Source: Bacillus sp. Bos-x628
GTDB taxonomy: Bacteria; Bacillota; Bacilli; Bacillales; Bacillaceae
Length of the DNA: 64,000 bases
Direction: 5' to 3'
NCBI RefSeq assembly: GCF_040500475.1
Contig: NZ_CP159358.1
Span: forward strand, 62,001 to 126,000
Part shown: positions 63,212 through 64,000 of the stretch, piece after piece
How the letters are laid out: each line of letters opens with the position of its first letter
Position numbering within the stretch: position 1 is the stretch's first letter
Position numbers and translations under genes: made by a program
The notes under the pieces: model-generated
Seen by the model: only the letters and a program-made list of their open reading frames with translations
Told to the model about the DNA's origin: nothing
Database searches by the model: none

Positions 63212-63346
63212 ATGACAATCCACTTATTTTTTATTACATTAACGATCCAGCGTAAATACAAAGACATTGAAACAGTTCTTTATGAACAACAGGTAGAAAC
63301 CTTTTATGAAGAAATGAAGCAGAAACAACTAAAGTATATGAACTAA
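63212..63346 (+). CDS. yrzI: YrzI family small protein (44 aa)
   Basis: ATG at 63212 follows AAGGGAGGTGAG. The protein starts MTIHLFFITLTIQRKYKDIE and continues as a charged helix rich in Glu, Gln and Lys. A hydrophobic start plus charged helix is the pattern of the YrzI family, and in B. subtilis yrzI lies just after yrhC. The role is unknown; the B. subtilis gene is linked with sporulation. Confidence 0.75.
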   Translation: MTIHLFFITLTIQRKYKDIETVLYEQQVETFYEEMKQKQLKYMN

Positions 63347-63382
63347 AGATGAGAAGAAAATCACGTAAAGGAGGAGACAGAC

Positions 63383-63439
63383 ATGTTTATCATGCTTGCA
63401 ATGCTTGCTTTTTATACAAGGGAGAAGGACCAGGTTTAG
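63383..63439 (+). CDS. Possible 18-residue peptide
   Basis: ATG at 63383 follows AAAGGAGGAGACAG, an excellent ribosome binding site. The frame encodes MFIMLAMLAFYTREKDQV and stops at 63437. Its shape (hydrophobic start, charged end) echoes the start of the preceding YrzI-like protein, so it may be a truncated relative or a micropeptide. Translation is inferred only from the binding site. Confidence 0.4.
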   Translation: MFIMLAMLAFYTREKDQV

Positions 63440-63506
63440 ACACGTTCCACATTGATGACCTCCACATATGATAATCGTAAAAGGCAGATAGTGAGGTGAT
63501 CAATGA

Positions 63507-63668
63507 ATGTCTATGTCACCATATATGCGATTTCCATCAGTTGGACACGGATATGTGTCCATTCCGCATTCCTTAAAGCATGGGTATGGCAATCCATATC
63601 GATTCCAAAGGGAGCAGCAGGAAATGCTCAGACGGCATATATACAGTTATCCTACCTATTGGTACTAA
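63507..63668 (+). CDS. Small aromatic-rich protein, probably spore-related (53 aa)
   Basis: ATG at 63507 has GAGGTGA (63493-63499) seven bases upstream. The product starts MSMSPYMRFPSVGHGYVSIP and is rich in Tyr, His, Pro and Arg, ending YSYPTYWY. The alternative overlapping frame from ATG 63503 (77 codons) is four bases from the binding site and has a less protein-like composition. Tyr/His-rich small proteins are common in the spore coat, which is an inference. No family was recognised. Confidence 0.65.
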   Translation: MSMSPYMRFPSVGHGYVSIPHSLKHGYGNPYRFQREQQEMLRRHIYSYPTYWY

Positions 63669-63670
63669 AG

Positions 63671-63708
63671 AAAAGAGCAGAAAACGTCACCGTTTTCTGC
63701 TCCTTTTA
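63671..63708. terminator. Bidirectional terminator between the 53-aa ORF and yjcZ-like gene
   Basis: GAGCAGAAAACG (63675-63686) and CGTTTTCTGCTC (63691-63702) form a perfect 12-bp stem with loop TCAC, T-rich on both strands. Confidence 0.92.
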
Positions 63709-63710
63709 CA

Positions 63711-63836
63711 TTAATAAACCCAGCTTGCACCAATGATGATCAATAAAATGAACAGTACAACAAGCAACGCGAATCCGCCTGCAAAACCGCCACCGTAACC
63801 ACCGCAGTAGCCTCCAGAATAACCGCCAAAGCCCAT
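63711..63836 (-). CDS. YjcZ family sporulation protein (41 aa)
   Basis: On the minus strand ATG at 63836 is preceded by AAAGGTGGTG. The product opens MGFGGYSGGYCGGYGGGFAG, a Gly/Tyr-rich segment with one Cys, and ends with a single membrane helix FALLVVLFILLIIIGASWVY. That is the YjcZ (PF09680-type) pattern, a family of tiny sporulation-associated membrane proteins with many paralogues in Bacillus. The upstream region to 64000 shows no other gene. Confidence 0.88.
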   Translation of the reverse strand: MGFGGYSGGYCGGYGGGFAGGFALLVVLFILLIIIGASWVY

Positions 63837-63839
63837 AAT

Positions 63840-64000
63840 CTAGCACCACCTTTATCTAATCAAGATACATTCATAAAATATGCAGCTCATGCAGAAAACG
63901 AAATCAATCTCGGCAGAATTAATGAAACCGCCTACTTGGTTAAAAATTTTTGATTAGGCGAAACATTTTTAGAAAAGATGTCGTCTTATAAAGGACAAAG
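63840..64000. other. Window end, no gene seen
   Basis: These bases hold the yjcZ-like leader. GCCTA (63933-63937) and TAGGC (63955-63959) are an inverted repeat around an A/T-rich loop. No ORF with a ribosome binding site is complete here. Confidence 0.4.

Overview
The window is a low-GC Firmicute chromosome segment from a spore-forming Bacillus. Gene order follows the Bacillus subtilis safA-coxA ... ruvAB ... secDF ... relA ... hisS-aspS ... alaS ... greA ... mccAB-yrhC stretch almost gene for gene. The differences recalled from memory of B. subtilis are thiC between coxA and bofC, a bioY-yhfT-yhfS operon between yrzB and mltG, and no csbX next to bofC. They suggest the Bacillus pumilus / safensis / altitudinis group rather than B. 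subtilis itself. That species call is inference; the genus is secure. Gene symbols follow B. subtilis usage.

Layout. 1-5.9 kb: spore genes (safA C-terminus, coxA, bofC), TPP-riboswitch-controlled thiC and a small kinase-like gene. 5.9-10.4 kb: LexA-boxed ruvA-ruvB-yrzS-queA-tgt-yajC run (Holliday junction migration, queuosine tRNA modification, Sec accessory). 10.4-16 kb: membrane proteins, spoVB, comN, secDF. 16-25 kb: yrvC, yrvD, recJ-apt, relA-dtd and the SH3/amidase yrvJ. 24.9-28.6 kb: T-box-hisS-aspS followed by 6S-1 RNA. 28.6-37.9 kb: tcdA, rarA, cymR-iscS-mnmA, yrrB, recD2, yrrD and small genes. 37.9-42.2 kb: glnQHMP glutamine ABC operon and yrrI. 42.2-46.2 kb: T-box-alaS, yrzL-yrrK-yrzB. 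46.2-49.4 kb: BirA-type operator plus bioY-yhfT-yhfS. 49.5-54.3 kb: mltG, and trmR-trhP1-trhP2-udk (wobble 5-methoxyuridine pathway). 54.3-55.4 kb: a gene-poor kilobase holding a decayed secreted-protein gene and a hairpin-rich leader before greA. 55.4-62.8 kb: greA, pbpI-yrrS, yrzA, and the CymR-type methionine-to-cysteine operon yrrT-mtnN-mccA-mccB-yrhC. 62.8-63.9 kb: a cluster of very small genes (18-53 aa), most with strong ribosome binding sites.

Working connections: cymR and its known target operon lie about 28 kb apart. The desulfurase (iscS-like) and mnmA sit together and supply 2-thiouridine at tRNA position 34, while queA/tgt, tcdA and trmR/trhP1/trhP2 add further anticodon-loop modifications. 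Aminoacyl-tRNA synthetase genes are controlled by T-boxes.

The least explained structures are (a) a family of about 150-170 bp intergenic repeats (three near-complete copies and one truncated copy), each made of a strong symmetric terminator hairpin joined to a second inverted-repeat domain, and (b) the structured approximately 340-nt greA leader. No tRNA, rRNA, CRISPR array, transposase or prophage gene was seen.
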